Below, piece by piece: positions 1 to 7,824 of a stretch of 21,891 nt of DNA. Position 1 is the stretch's first letter; each line of letters opens with the position of its first letter. The position numbers were made by a program, and so were the translations under genes. The stretch is from contig JAMONA010000044.1 in NCBI GenBank assembly GCA_027066795.1, positions 1-21,891 on the forward strand, in the 5' to 3' direction. The notes beneath the pieces are model-generated. The model made no database searches, was not told the origin of the DNA, and worked only from the letters and a program-made list of their open reading frames with translations. This DNA is from Candidatus Kaiserbacteria bacterium. Its GTDB lineage: Bacteria; Patescibacteriota; Minisyncoccia; Phycocordibacterales; UBA2100.

Positions 1-765
1 TTGCTTGTCTTCCTCTGATACATCTGAAAGCTCTGCTTCTACACCAGCATCCACGTGGACATAACTTGCTCCTGCAGAATCTAAAAAGTCTTTAAGTTCA
101 GCAAACCTACCATCATCCTGATTATCCAAGTTTAATGCCTCACTTTTAGAGTTGAGTATGTACATAAACGGCTTCATAGTAAGTAGGTGTAGGCCACTGA
201 CTGCTTGTACCTCCTTCTCATCAAGTACTACCGTATTAGCCAACTTACCAAGCTCAAGTGCTACCACTAACTTCTCTAGTGCACCCTTTAACACTCCGGC
301 ATCTTTATCTCCCCTCTTCACATCTTTCTCAATATTGCCAAGCCTCTTACTAACAGTCTGCATATCTGCAAGTACTAACTCTAAGTTGATTACATCTATA
401 TCTCTCTTTGGGTCTACTGCCCCACTCACGTGTATTATATCTTCATCGTCAAACACTCTAACAACCTCTGCTATAGCATCACACTCACGTATATTAGCTA
501 AAAACTGATTACCTAGGCCTTCACCCTCACTGGCGCCTTGTACCAAACCAGCAATATCTACGAACTCCACAACCGCAGGTATCTTTTTTTGGGTACTTGC
601 CATCTCTGCTAAGTTATCTAGCCTATTGTCTGGCACTACAACAGTACCAACAGATGGCTCAATGGTACAAAACGGGAAGTTCTCTGCTGCCACACACTTA
701 CGAGTAAGTGCGTTAAACAAGGTACTCTTTCCTACATTCGGTAATCCTACAATTCCTATTTTCAT
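1..765 (-). CDS. ychF: Redox-regulated ATPase YchF (Obg/HflX-type P-loop protein), C-terminus cut by window edge
   Basis: YchF is a ribosome-associated Obg-family P-loop protein that prefers ATP to GTP in characterised members. Visible are 255 residues of a protein usually about 360 long; the missing part is the end of the TGS domain. The protein begins MKIGIVGLPNVGKSTLFNAL, with the G1 loop at residues 7-15. Next come NFPFCTIEPSVG (switch I, about 29-40), the DIAGL switch II at 70-74 and GEGLGNQFLANIRE at 81-94, all typical of YchF. The position equivalent to the NxxE specificity motif reads NSKSE (from N205), a mild deviation. The start is ATG at 765. It lies 10 bases after the stop of the 102-aa gene upstream, so the two are probably one transcript. 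Family assignment is certain; its exact cellular role is poorly defined in all bacteria. Confidence 0.96.
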   Translation of the reverse strand, partial: MKIGIVGLPNVGKSTLFNALTRKCVAAENFPFCTIEPSVGTVVVPDNRLDNLAEMASTQKKIPAVVEFVDIAGLVQGASEGEGLGNQFLANIRECDAIAEVVRVFDDEDIIHVSGAVDPKRDIDVINLELVLADMQTVSKRLGNIEKDVKRGDKDAGVLKGALEKLVVALELGKLANTVVLDEKEVQAVSGLHLLTMKPFMYILNSKSEALNLDNQDDGRFAELKDFLDSAGASYVHVDAGVEAELSDVSEEDKQ

Positions 766-775
766 ATTTATTTAA

Positions 776-1084
776 TTAAAACGGCCCTTTAGTAGGAGCA
801 CCTCCTTTCATTTGACTTGGGTTAACTCCAGCACTCTGCATAGCCTCAGCAAGTTCTCTTTGATACTTCTTGCCTACCTCCATCATCGCCTGCATCTCGC
901 TCTTTCCACCTTTTATAAGAGCTTGGGACTCCTTAGCAATTCTCTCTAGTAACTCTGGGTTACTGTTCATAAGCCCCTCAAACATTTGCCTCTGAGCAGG
1001 GTCCATCTTCTTAAGCTGTTGTCGCATTGCAACTCCAACAGCCTTATCTTTAACCTTTTTACCTAGTTTACCAAATATTCCCAT
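776..1084 (-). CDS. Small helical protein of unknown function, 102 aa, upstream of ychF
   Basis: I do not recognise a named family. The product is 102 aa if translated from ATG at 1084 (MGIFGKLGKKVKDKAVGVAM). An ATG at 1156 in the same frame would add 24 residues, but these look like translated intergenic sequence, so I prefer the inner start. The protein appears almost wholly helical. It has a basic amphipathic N-terminus (about 1-25), a central DPAQRQMFEGLMNSNPELLERIAKE segment-like helix pair (about 28-52), a Met/Lys/Glu-rich helix (about 60-88) and a flexible Gly/Pro tail ending KGPF. There is no signal peptide or clear membrane span. The 10-base gap to ychF implies co-transcription and suggests, without proving, a ribosome- or RNA-related role. 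No Shine-Dalgarno is visible. Confidence 0.75.
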   Translation of the reverse strand: MGIFGKLGKKVKDKAVGVAMRQQLKKMDPAQRQMFEGLMNSNPELLERIAKESQALIKGGKSEMQAMMEVGKKYQRELAEAMQSAGVNPSQMKGGAPTKGPF

Positions 1085-1155
1085 AGTGTACTTATTGTTT
1101 ATTAACTTTAATAGTTTACTTAATATGCTAACACAGTATGATTGCTGCGCTAACA

Positions 1156-1184
1156 TTGACAGAGCTTGGTATTAATGGCACTAT
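1156..1184 (+). promoter_or_regulatory. Putative sigma70 promoter of the HlyD-RND operon
   Basis: A perfect -35 TTGACA (1156-1161) is followed after 17 bases by CACTAT (1179-1184), which matches TATAAT at 3 of 6 positions. The predicted transcript start near 1191 lies inside the longest open frame. This argues that translation starts at ATG 1237 rather than at 1138. Confidence 0.5.
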
Positions 1185-1236
1185 GCTTCAGCGCATGGCA
1201 ATTAATTTCATAAAAAATATTACCACTCTTAACGGC

Positions 1237-2895
1237 ATGTCTGAGTCAAAATCCTTGTCCTTACGAGGTAAGTTGCTTATCACAGCCACTATCCTAATGC
1301 TGGTGACAGGCTCTCTAGCCGTATTTCGTACACATAATAATAACGAAAGCGGGATTTCTGTTGAGAACCCTATAACTTACGTATCTGTATTACCAATTTC
1401 TGAGTTTGCAGACTCTAACAGTGCTCTTATATTAACTGGTACCTTACGTAGCAAGAGTGAAGCCGACCTGCGTAGTGAGGTTCCAGGTCGTATTACGGGA
1501 GTATACGCAACTGTGGGTCAGTGGCTTAGTACAGGCTCGCTTATAGCAGAGGTAGAGAATCGCACACAAAAGGCACAGCTTACACAAGCCCTTGGTATGT
1601 TACAAGCAGCTAAAGCACAAGCAGAGTCTACTGAGGCACAGTTAGAGAGAGTGCAAAACGGTGCAAGCAAGGAAGACAGAAAGATAGTAATCAGCCAAAC
1701 AGGTTCTGCAGACGCAAATCTAGACTCTGCATTAGATACTGCCCGCAATGCTTTGCAGGCTGCTTATGCTGGTACGGTAAGTGTTGTATCATTTGGTTCA
1801 GACACAATGATGAACAATGCTACCAGTGCAAATCCCACACTCAGCTTCCAGACAACAGAGTACTCAGCTAACATAACTGCTCAGAACTTACGTATAAATA
1901 TTGGTGTTATTCTTGCACGGCACGACGTGCAATCTGCATACAAATTGCAACAGTCAGACCTAACTGCAGAACTACAATTAGTAAAATCTGAACTTATATC
2001 CTTGCAAGAGTTTACAGACAGCATACTTACCGCATTAAGTGGTGCCATACCAACTGCTAATATCCCTTCTACTACGATAGCTAACTATACACATACTATT
2101 AGTGTTGCCCGCTCACAAGTACTTGCTAATATCTCTGCACTTACAAATGCAGAGTCTGTCATCAGGTCGTCAACAAAAACATTGGCAACAGCTATACAAA
2201 ACGAACATAAGGTACTCGGTCAAGTGCGCCCAGAGGACCTAGACGTAGCACAGGCTGCAGTAAGCGCGGCAAACGCTTCTGTAACAAGTGCACTCGGTAG
2301 CTATCAAATAGCACTAGCAGGATTAGAGAAAACTAGAATTCGTGCTCCTATCTCTGGTATATTATCTAGCTTCAGCGCTCGTAAAGGAGACTTTATAAAT
2401 ACCCAAGAGCTTGGGCGCATTGTAGGCAACGGTGGTACTGAGGTAATATTTAACATTCCAAGCAATGATAGCTCTACATTAACGATAGGAGATACTATTA
2501 TTGTATCTGACAATGGGAAAGGTACCATCACAAGTATATCCAATAGCATAAACACTTTTAGTCACCAACTAGAGATAGTTGCAGAATTAGATACCAATAT
2601 GAATATGCCTAATGGCACAATAATAGGTATTAAATTACTTACAAACAAAGCCAAGCAAGGAAAAAATTCTAAAAATAGTATATTAGTACCGATTAACTCT
2701 ATAAAGTTTACTGCTGACAACACTACTATGTTCACTGTAGACAATACAAAAGATACAAAAAAGCTCCTCGCAATACCAATAACATTAGGGGATGTACGCG
2801 GAGGCATGGTAGAAATAACTGGTATCACTATAGATACTATTGTAGTTACAGATGCCCGTGGTCTTACAGACGGTCAAATTGTAATAATAAAGTAA
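1237..2895 (+). CDS. HlyD/MFP-family periplasmic-adaptor-like subunit of an RND efflux system
   Basis: Membrane-fusion (adaptor) protein for the RND pump encoded 9 bases downstream. The frame is open from ATG 1138, but the promoter at 1156-1184 favours ATG 1237, giving 552 aa. By that numbering, a membrane anchor lies at about 13-32 (LLITATILMLVTGSLAVF). The first biotinyl-lipoyl half (EVPGRITGVYATVGQWLSTG, about 80-100) leads into a helical region of about 260 residues. The second half follows (RAPISGILSSFSARKGDF, from about 369), then beta-barrel and membrane-proximal domains to the C-terminus. The helical insert is several times longer than the AcrA hairpin. No TolC-like gene is present nearby, and CPR cells are thought to lack a conventional outer membrane, so the adaptor may bridge cell wall or S-layer instead; that part is inference. 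Confidence 0.85.
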   Translation: MSESKSLSLRGKLLITATILMLVTGSLAVFRTHNNNESGISVENPITYVSVLPISEFADSNSALILTGTLRSKSEADLRSEVPGRITGVYATVGQWLSTGSLIAEVENRTQKAQLTQALGMLQAAKAQAESTEAQLERVQNGASKEDRKIVISQTGSADANLDSALDTARNALQAAYAGTVSVVSFGSDTMMNNATSANPTLSFQTTEYSANITAQNLRINIGVILARHDVQSAYKLQQSDLTAELQLVKSELISLQEFTDSILTALSGAIPTANIPSTTIANYTHTISVARSQVLANISALTNAESVIRSSTKTLATAIQNEHKVLGQVRPEDLDVAQAAVSAANASVTSALGSYQIALAGLEKTRIRAPISGILSSFSARKGDFINTQELGRIVGNGGTEVIFNIPSNDSSTLTIGDTIIVSDNGKGTITSISNSINTFSHQLEIVAELDTNMNMPNGTIIGIKLLTNKAKQGKNSKNSILVPINSIKFTADNTTMFTVDNTKDTKKLLAIPITLGDVRGGMVEITGITIDTIVVTDARGLTDGQIVIIK

Positions 2896-2904
2896 ATAAA
2901 GCAC

Positions 2905-5900
2905 ATGTTTAATTTCTGGTCATTCTTCTTAAGGAAAACACAATTCAGCATACTCTTAGCTATCGCCCTTGGTGTATTTGGCTTATCTGCAATGATGCAG
3001 ATGCCTAAAGAGTCCACTCCAAAAATAGAGATGCCTCTTGCTGTTATAGTTACGGCACTACCTGGTGCAAGTGCTACAGACGTAGAGAAGCTGGTTACCA
3101 ATGAGTTGGAAATCCCAATAAATAACAATTTAGAAAAAATAAAAAAGATATCATCTAGATCAAGTAATGGTATTTCAAATATAACAGTCGAGTTCTCTGC
3201 AGAAGCAAACATTAAAGAATCTATAGCCGACCTAAAAGATGAGGTAGATAAAGCTAAGGGAGACTTACCAGAAGACGCTACAGATCCACAAGTAATACAG
3301 ATAGACTTCTCTAAGGAGCCTGTAATATCACTAGCTATAGCAGCCGACGTGCCTAACGGTATACTACTAGATTTATCAGAAAAGATAGAGTCCTCCCTTC
3401 AGAGAGTTAAAGGAGTATCCTCTGTAAGCATAGGCGGCATACAAGAGCGTGAGGTGCATGTATTAGTTAAAAAAGAGGCATTAGCTAAATATGGGCTACT
3501 CCTTACAGATATTGCAAGAGCCATCTCCGCTCAAAATATCACCTTACCAGCAGGAACAATAGAAATAGACAATACTGAATACCCTGTTAGATTTGATGGA
3601 GATGTAAAAGACACAAGTACAATAGCACAGCTACCAATAGCTTCACCTGGTGGCGTACCAATAACTGTAGGTGATGTAGCTACCGTTATAGACGGATTTA
3701 CAGACCCATCAAGCTTATCTAGACTATCTTTATCTGGAGAGCCATCACGTAACTCTTTTACTGTAGACGTGTTTAAAAAGCCAAATAGTCAAATAACAGA
3801 AGTCGGTGTATCTGTAAAGGAAAAACTACATGAGCTCCAAAACAAAGGTCAATTGTTAGACGGTATCGCTGTGTCTATAACGTTTGACCGTGCAGACTTA
3901 CTAAGTACAGACCTAAACACATTAGGTAAAAGTGGCTTAACTACAATACTGCTAGTGATGGTTGTCCTATTCTTTGCTATAGGCAGCAGAGAGGCACTAG
4001 TGGCTGGCATAGCCATACCACTGTCATTCTTTACAGCATTTATAGGCCTTAAGGCTACAGGCAATTCACTTAACTTTGTTAGTCTCTTCGCACTTATACT
4101 GTCTACCGGCATAATAGTAGACTCGGCAATAGTTGTGGTAGAGGGTATAAATGCACATATGCGTAATGACGACGACAGACAGAGCAAGACTCGTGCAGCA
4201 TATAAAGCACTTAAAGAATATTATTCTCCGCTTACTGCTGGCACACTGACTACAGTTGCTGTATTTGCTCCTTTGTTTACTATATCTGGTGTTACAGGAG
4301 AGTTCATAGCTGCTATACCATACACTATTATCTTCGTACTTTTAGCATCACTGTTCATAGCCCTTGCTATAATACCAGTACTTGGATCAATAATATTAAA
4401 GAGAACATCTAGTGCAGGCACAATGACTATGCACAGGTCTAGTATATTAGCTAAAATAAATGCATATTATAAAAAGTTTTTACTAGAGTTCCTATCTAAT
4501 AAACAAAATAGCAACGCAATGATAGGCATCATTGTACTGTTCTTCATCGCAGCATTGTCTTTACCTGTATTTGGAGCTGTACAAACAATATTCTTCCCCT
4601 CGGAGAATACACAGTATGTGTTTGTAGAGACCGAACTTAACAGTGGCGCCGCTTTAGACAACACTAATATAGAATTACGCAAAATAGAAGAGGTGGTTTA
4701 TGGTATACCAGGTATTAAATCGTTCTCTGTTGTCGTTGGTAAATCTAGTCCGTTTTCTAATGTGTTTGAGGGAGTACGTAATGATGCAAAATTAGGTAGC
4801 ATATTAATGAGTATTGATGAAAACTCTAAACTCACAAGTAAAGAGGTGGTGGCTGGCCTAAGCCAAAAACTAGCAACTATTACTAGCTCAGAGATAACAA
4901 TCGGACAAATGGAGGAAGGTCCTCCAGTAGGTTCACCAATAACTATTACCTTCTCTGGTTCAGATTTAGAGGCACTAGACACAGTAGCTAACGATGCACA
5001 GATAATACTTAAGGGCATATCAGGAACCTATGGTGTTACTGCCAGCACTAAAGACAATGCTGTAGAATTTGTATTTAACATAGACAGACACAAGTCTATA
5101 ACTAGTGGTGTTACAGCTCTCTCAGTAGCACAAAATATAAACATGGCACTATCTGGTACAGAGACTACAACTGTAAAATTATTTGGTACAGACATACCAG
5201 TAACAATGCGCTTAGACTTTTCTGGTGAGCAAACCTTAGCACAAGCTAATAACACCGATATAAACTCACTACAATATATGCCCGTAGGTACCATTGCTAC
5301 CTCGAATGGCGCTGAGAAGTCTCAGCCGACTATAGAGCAGGTGCTACTAGGCTCGTTTGTAGACACCTCTGTCACACAAAGCCGCACAACCATAAGACAC
5401 GAAGATGCACAACGTATAACCGTCGTTACTAGTAACGTAAAAAACGGTTCTAATGCATCTGTCATAAGTACAGAGTTTAAAGAGTTATCTGAAAAGACTC
5501 TAGACATACCAGATGGTATCACTATGCGAATAGGTGGTGAAAATGAGGAGGTAGACCAATCTTTTGCAGACATGTTCACAGCACTTATGATGGGTCTGAC
5601 TGCAATGTTTGCCATACTAGTTATCCAATTTAACTCTGTACGCCATACTGTATATGTATTGCTTACAGTCCCTCTATCATTAATTGGAGTATTTGTTGGA
5701 TTATTAATAATGGGAAAGCCCCTATCCTTTCCTTCTATTATGGGATTCATAGCCCTTTCTGGTATTGTTGTAAATAACGGCATAATTATGGTAGATGTAA
5801 TAAATCGTAAGAGAGCACTCGTAACTAGTCAGATAAAAGATGGCTCTATAGAGTGGCAAGACTCAGACCTATTAGATGTAATCGTAGAAGCAGCCATATC

Positions 5901-6087
5901 TCGCCTGCGTCCAGTGCTTCTAACGGCAATTACTACTGTCGTAGGTATACTGCCTTTAGTCTTTGCGGCAGAGATGTGGGCTCCGTTAGCGTACTCTATA
6001 ATCTTCGGACTTACCTTTGCTACGGTCATAACCCTAGTACTCCTACCGGCGATTTATTACCGTTGGCCAGGACGACTACATGATTAG
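2905..6087 (+). CDS. RND-family efflux transporter permease (AcrB/MMPL-like, HAE1-type)
   Basis: Inner-membrane pump of 1060 aa, full length for the family (about 1030-1050). It should export small hydrophobic compounds or lipids using an ion gradient; the substrate cannot be read from sequence. The N-terminal helix (about 12-32) is followed by a large exported loop (PN1/PN2 plus docking parts). Transmembrane helices 2-6 lie at about 340-500, a second helix at about 535-560 precedes the second large loop, and the last helices are at about 875-1050. The TM4 proton-relay motif reads TGIIVDSAIVVVEG, with D406 followed by S407 where AcrB has two aspartates. In TM10 the AcrB lysine position is N957 (GIVVNNG). 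Start is ATG 2905, 9 bases after the adaptor stop, so the two form an operon. It stops with TAG. Confidence 0.95.
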   Translation: MFNFWSFFLRKTQFSILLAIALGVFGLSAMMQMPKESTPKIEMPLAVIVTALPGASATDVEKLVTNELEIPINNNLEKIKKISSRSSNGISNITVEFSAEANIKESIADLKDEVDKAKGDLPEDATDPQVIQIDFSKEPVISLAIAADVPNGILLDLSEKIESSLQRVKGVSSVSIGGIQEREVHVLVKKEALAKYGLLLTDIARAISAQNITLPAGTIEIDNTEYPVRFDGDVKDTSTIAQLPIASPGGVPITVGDVATVIDGFTDPSSLSRLSLSGEPSRNSFTVDVFKKPNSQITEVGVSVKEKLHELQNKGQLLDGIAVSITFDRADLLSTDLNTLGKSGLTTILLVMVVLFFAIGSREALVAGIAIPLSFFTAFIGLKATGNSLNFVSLFALILSTGIIVDSAIVVVEGINAHMRNDDDRQSKTRAAYKALKEYYSPLTAGTLTTVAVFAPLFTISGVTGEFIAAIPYTIIFVLLASLFIALAIIPVLGSIILKRTSSAGTMTMHRSSILAKINAYYKKFLLEFLSNKQNSNAMIGIIVLFFIAALSLPVFGAVQTIFFPSENTQYVFVETELNSGAALDNTNIELRKIEEVVYGIPGIKSFSVVVGKSSPFSNVFEGVRNDAKLGSILMSIDENSKLTSKEVVAGLSQKLATITSSEITIGQMEEGPPVGSPITITFSGSDLEALDTVANDAQIILKGISGTYGVTASTKDNAVEFVFNIDRHKSITSGVTALSVAQNINMALSGTETTTVKLFGTDIPVTMRLDFSGEQTLAQANNTDINSLQYMPVGTIATSNGAEKSQPTIEQVLLGSFVDTSVTQSRTTIRHEDAQRITVVTSNVKNGSNASVISTEFKELSEKTLDIPDGITMRIGGENEEVDQSFADMFTALMMGLTAMFAILVIQFNSVRHTVYVLLTVPLSLIGVFVGLLIMGKPLSFPSIMGFIALSGIVVNNGIIMVDVINRKRALVTSQIKDGSIEWQDSDLLDVIVEAAISRLRPVLLTAITTVVGILPLVFAAEMWAPLAYSIIFGLTFATVITLVLLPAIYYRWPGRLHD

Positions 6088-6096
6088 TTTAAGAGA

Positions 6097-6124
6097 TTGA
6101 TATTTTCTCCTTTTTCTATATACT
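6097..6124 (+). promoter_or_regulatory. Strong sigma70 promoter of the tRNA-Met gene
   Basis: TTGATA (6097-6102), a 16-base T-rich spacer and TATACT (6119-6124). Each hexamer is 5 of 6 to consensus. Predicted start is about 6131, 8 bases before the mature tRNA 5' end, a typical short leader for RNase P. Confidence 0.7.
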
Positions 6125-6138
6125 GTTCACATCCCTAT

Positions 6139-6212
6139 AGCGGGGTAGAGAAGAAGTATCTCGGGAGGCTCATAACCTCCAGACCCTGGTGCAATTCCAG
6201 GCCCCGCTACCA
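6139..6212 (+). tRNA. tRNA-Met (CAT), with initiator (fMet) features
   Basis: The cloverleaf is complete. Acceptor AGCGGGG (6139-6145) pairs with CCCCGCT (6202-6208), with discriminator A and encoded CCA (6210-6212). D stem GAGA/TCTC (6148-6151 with 6159-6162) closes a 7-nt loop. Anticodon stem GGAGG/CCTCC (6164-6168 with 6176-6180) closes loop CTCATAA with anticodon CAT at 6171-6173. T stem CCTGG/CCAGG (6185-6189 with 6197-6201) closes loop TGCAATT. The A11:U24 pair is the bacterial initiator hallmark, and the body resembles E. coli tRNA-fMet. However, position 1:72 is an A:U pair rather than the usual mismatch, the third anticodon-stem pair is A:U rather than G:C, and positions 18 and 55 are A and G instead of G and U. 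A lysidine-modified tRNA-Ile(CAT) or elongator Met is less likely because both normally have C11:G24. Confidence 0.93.
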
Positions 6213-6221
6213 AACAAGTCT

Positions 6222-6908
6222 TTACCACCCTTTAACCTCAAGAGCCTTCTGTGCAGCCTCTTGCTCAGCCTCTTGCTTACTCTTACCGGAGCCTTGTGCT
6301 ACCTCTACATCATCAAACATAACACTGATAGTAAATACCTTATTGTGGTCTGGACCCCTTTCGCTAACACTCTTGTAGTCTGGCGTTATACTCATATGCT
6401 CCTGAGCCTCCTCTTGTAGTTTACTCTTAGCATCTTGCCATAGCTTGTGCTCTACTATATCGTCCACTTTACTAAACAAGCTTGTTGCAATAAACTTTTG
6501 TGCAGCTACATAACCCTGATCTAAGTGCAGGGCTCCTATAAATGCCTCAAATGTATTCGCCAATATGTATTGCCGTGCACGTCCTGTATCCTTATTCTCA
6601 CCTTTTGAAAGAAGTAGATAATCATTCATTCCAAGGTCTTGAGCTGCTTTACTTATACTTTTGGTATTCACTAGTGCCGCACGTACTGCAGTGAGCTCTC
6701 CTTCTGCCTTATCAGGAAACTTATCAAATAAATACTCAGTAACAACAAGCTCTAGTACGGCATCCCCTAAAAATTCTAAACGCTCGTTATGCTCTGTAAA
6801 CTGACGGTTCTCATTAACATAAGACCTATGTGTGAAAGCAAGCTGTAAGAGACCTTTATCAGCAAAAGAGACATTTACCTTCTCTTCAAATGTATTAAAT
6901 TCTTTCAT
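6222..6908 (-). CDS. rnc: Ribonuclease III
   Basis: Double-strand-specific endoribonuclease for rRNA maturation and structured mRNA turnover. It is 228 aa, normal length. The RNase III domain (about 1-150) has the signature NERLEFLGDAVLELVV at 41-56, supplying E42, E45 and D49. A second metal-site block ANTFEAFIGALHLDQG spans 117-132, with E121 kept. The aspartate found in the E. coli enzyme (D114) is here N118. The double-stranded RNA-binding domain fills about 155-225, ending SKQEAEQEAAQKAL. Start is ATG 6908, 4 bases after the upstream nusB-nudix stop, so it is the last gene of the rpmF-nusB-rnc operon. Its 3' end faces the tRNA-Met gene 9 bases away with no obvious terminator between. Identity is certain; loss of catalytic strength through D to N is only a possibility. 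Confidence 0.97.
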   Translation of the reverse strand: MKEFNTFEEKVNVSFADKGLLQLAFTHRSYVNENRQFTEHNERLEFLGDAVLELVVTEYLFDKFPDKAEGELTAVRAALVNTKSISKAAQDLGMNDYLLLSKGENKDTGRARQYILANTFEAFIGALHLDQGYVAAQKFIATSLFSKVDDIVEHKLWQDAKSKLQEEAQEHMSITPDYKSVSERGPDHNKVFTISVMFDDVEVAQGSGKSKQEAEQEAAQKALEVKGW

Positions 6909-6912
6909 TGTA

Positions 6913-7818
6913 TTATGAGTCCTTGCTTACAGAACGTTTTTCTTGAGACATATCTGCAAGTTTAGTCACTGCTGTGGTGACTATATGTAGTATATCTTGA
7001 TATATATTTAAGCTTACTACATCTTGCAACTTAAACCACCTTGCGTCATCTAACCCATTAGATGAACCTAGTTTAATCTCTGAGAATTCTGATTGTGCAA
7101 GGTAGTACTTTACCTGCTTACTCTTACGGCCTTCTTCAGGGTCATTAGCTATGTACTCATTATTACCTATCTCCTCTATAATTTTAATGTCTAGATCCAT
7201 CTCCTCTTTTATTTCCCTTATTGCGCATTGCTCTGATGTCTCAGGGCTTTCTATTTTACCCTTAGAGAGAGTCCAGTGCCCGAATATATCGTGTACAAGT
7301 GCCAAGTATATGTCATCACCATCATATGTATATACCACTGCCCCAGCAAGATGCTCTATAATAGCCGGCTTATCTTTGTGCTTTGCTCCCTCTTCTTTGC
7401 GTGGCTCACCTATTTCCTTGTATACACTACCAAGTACTCCATTAACAAACCTGCTGGAGCTTTCTCCACCGTATTCTTTTGCAAGCTCTATAGACTCGTT
7501 AATAGCTACTTTTGGTGGTACACCCAATGAGTCATTAAATAACAGCTCCGCTAAACCTATTCGCAATATGTTCCTGTCCATAGTTGCTATCTTTTCAAGT
7601 GGCCACTCAGGCGCAGCTGTAGTAAGTACTTCATCTATCTCACTCTTCTTGGCTAAGACTACATCTATAAGCTGTTTAGTATAGTAGCCATCGCCACCTC
7701 CTAAGATTTCTTCATTGTCACCTATAAACTGTCCAACCTTTGTAGTATCCCAGCCGTCAGAGTCTATACCAAATAACGTCTGTAAAACAACAGCTCTAGA
7801 TATGTGTCTGGCGCTCAT
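6913..7818 (-). CDS. nusB: NusB antitermination factor fused to a C-terminal Nudix hydrolase domain
   Basis: A 301-aa, two-domain protein. Residues 1-137 form a NusB domain (MSARHISRAVVLQTLFG start; MDRNILRIGLAELLF at 80-94; PPKVAINESIELAKEYG at 101-117; SSRFVNGVLGSV at 121-132), which with NusE binds boxA of rRNA leaders and prevents early termination. A charged linker (about 138-150) joins a Nudix domain (about 155-290). Its box runs from G187 through E193, R201-E202 and E205-E206, matching GX5EX7REUXEE, except that the usual final glycine is D208. The Nudix substrate cannot be predicted; candidates are nucleoside di- or triphosphates or a 5'-end RNA group. The gene lies between rpmF (6-base gap) and rnc (4-base gap), which fits an RNA role. 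No stop or frameshift separates the domains, so this is a true fusion frame. Confidence 0.92.
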   Translation of the reverse strand: MSARHISRAVVLQTLFGIDSDGWDTTKVGQFIGDNEEILGGGDGYYTKQLIDVVLAKKSEIDEVLTTAAPEWPLEKIATMDRNILRIGLAELLFNDSLGVPPKVAINESIELAKEYGGESSSRFVNGVLGSVYKEIGEPRKEEGAKHKDKPAIIEHLAGAVVYTYDGDDIYLALVHDIFGHWTLSKGKIESPETSEQCAIREIKEEMDLDIKIIEEIGNNEYIANDPEEGRKSKQVKYYLAQSEFSEIKLGSSNGLDDARWFKLQDVVSLNIYQDILHIVTTAVTKLADMSQEKRSVSKDS

Positions 7819-7824
7819 ATATAC

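Noticed and set aside
152..508. Plus-strand ORF of 118 aa opposite ychF
   Set aside because: Low-complexity Ser/Thr-rich translation fully antisense to a conserved gene; no start signals.
1138..1236. Longer start for the HlyD-like protein
   Set aside because: The TTGACA/-10 pair lies within it and the added residues do not look like a signal or family sequence. Not fully excluded.
5322..5783. 153-aa ORF antisense to the RND pump, and similar antisense ORFs across 3849-6029
   Set aside because: Shadows of a strongly conserved gene; long antisense frames are expected from its codon use.
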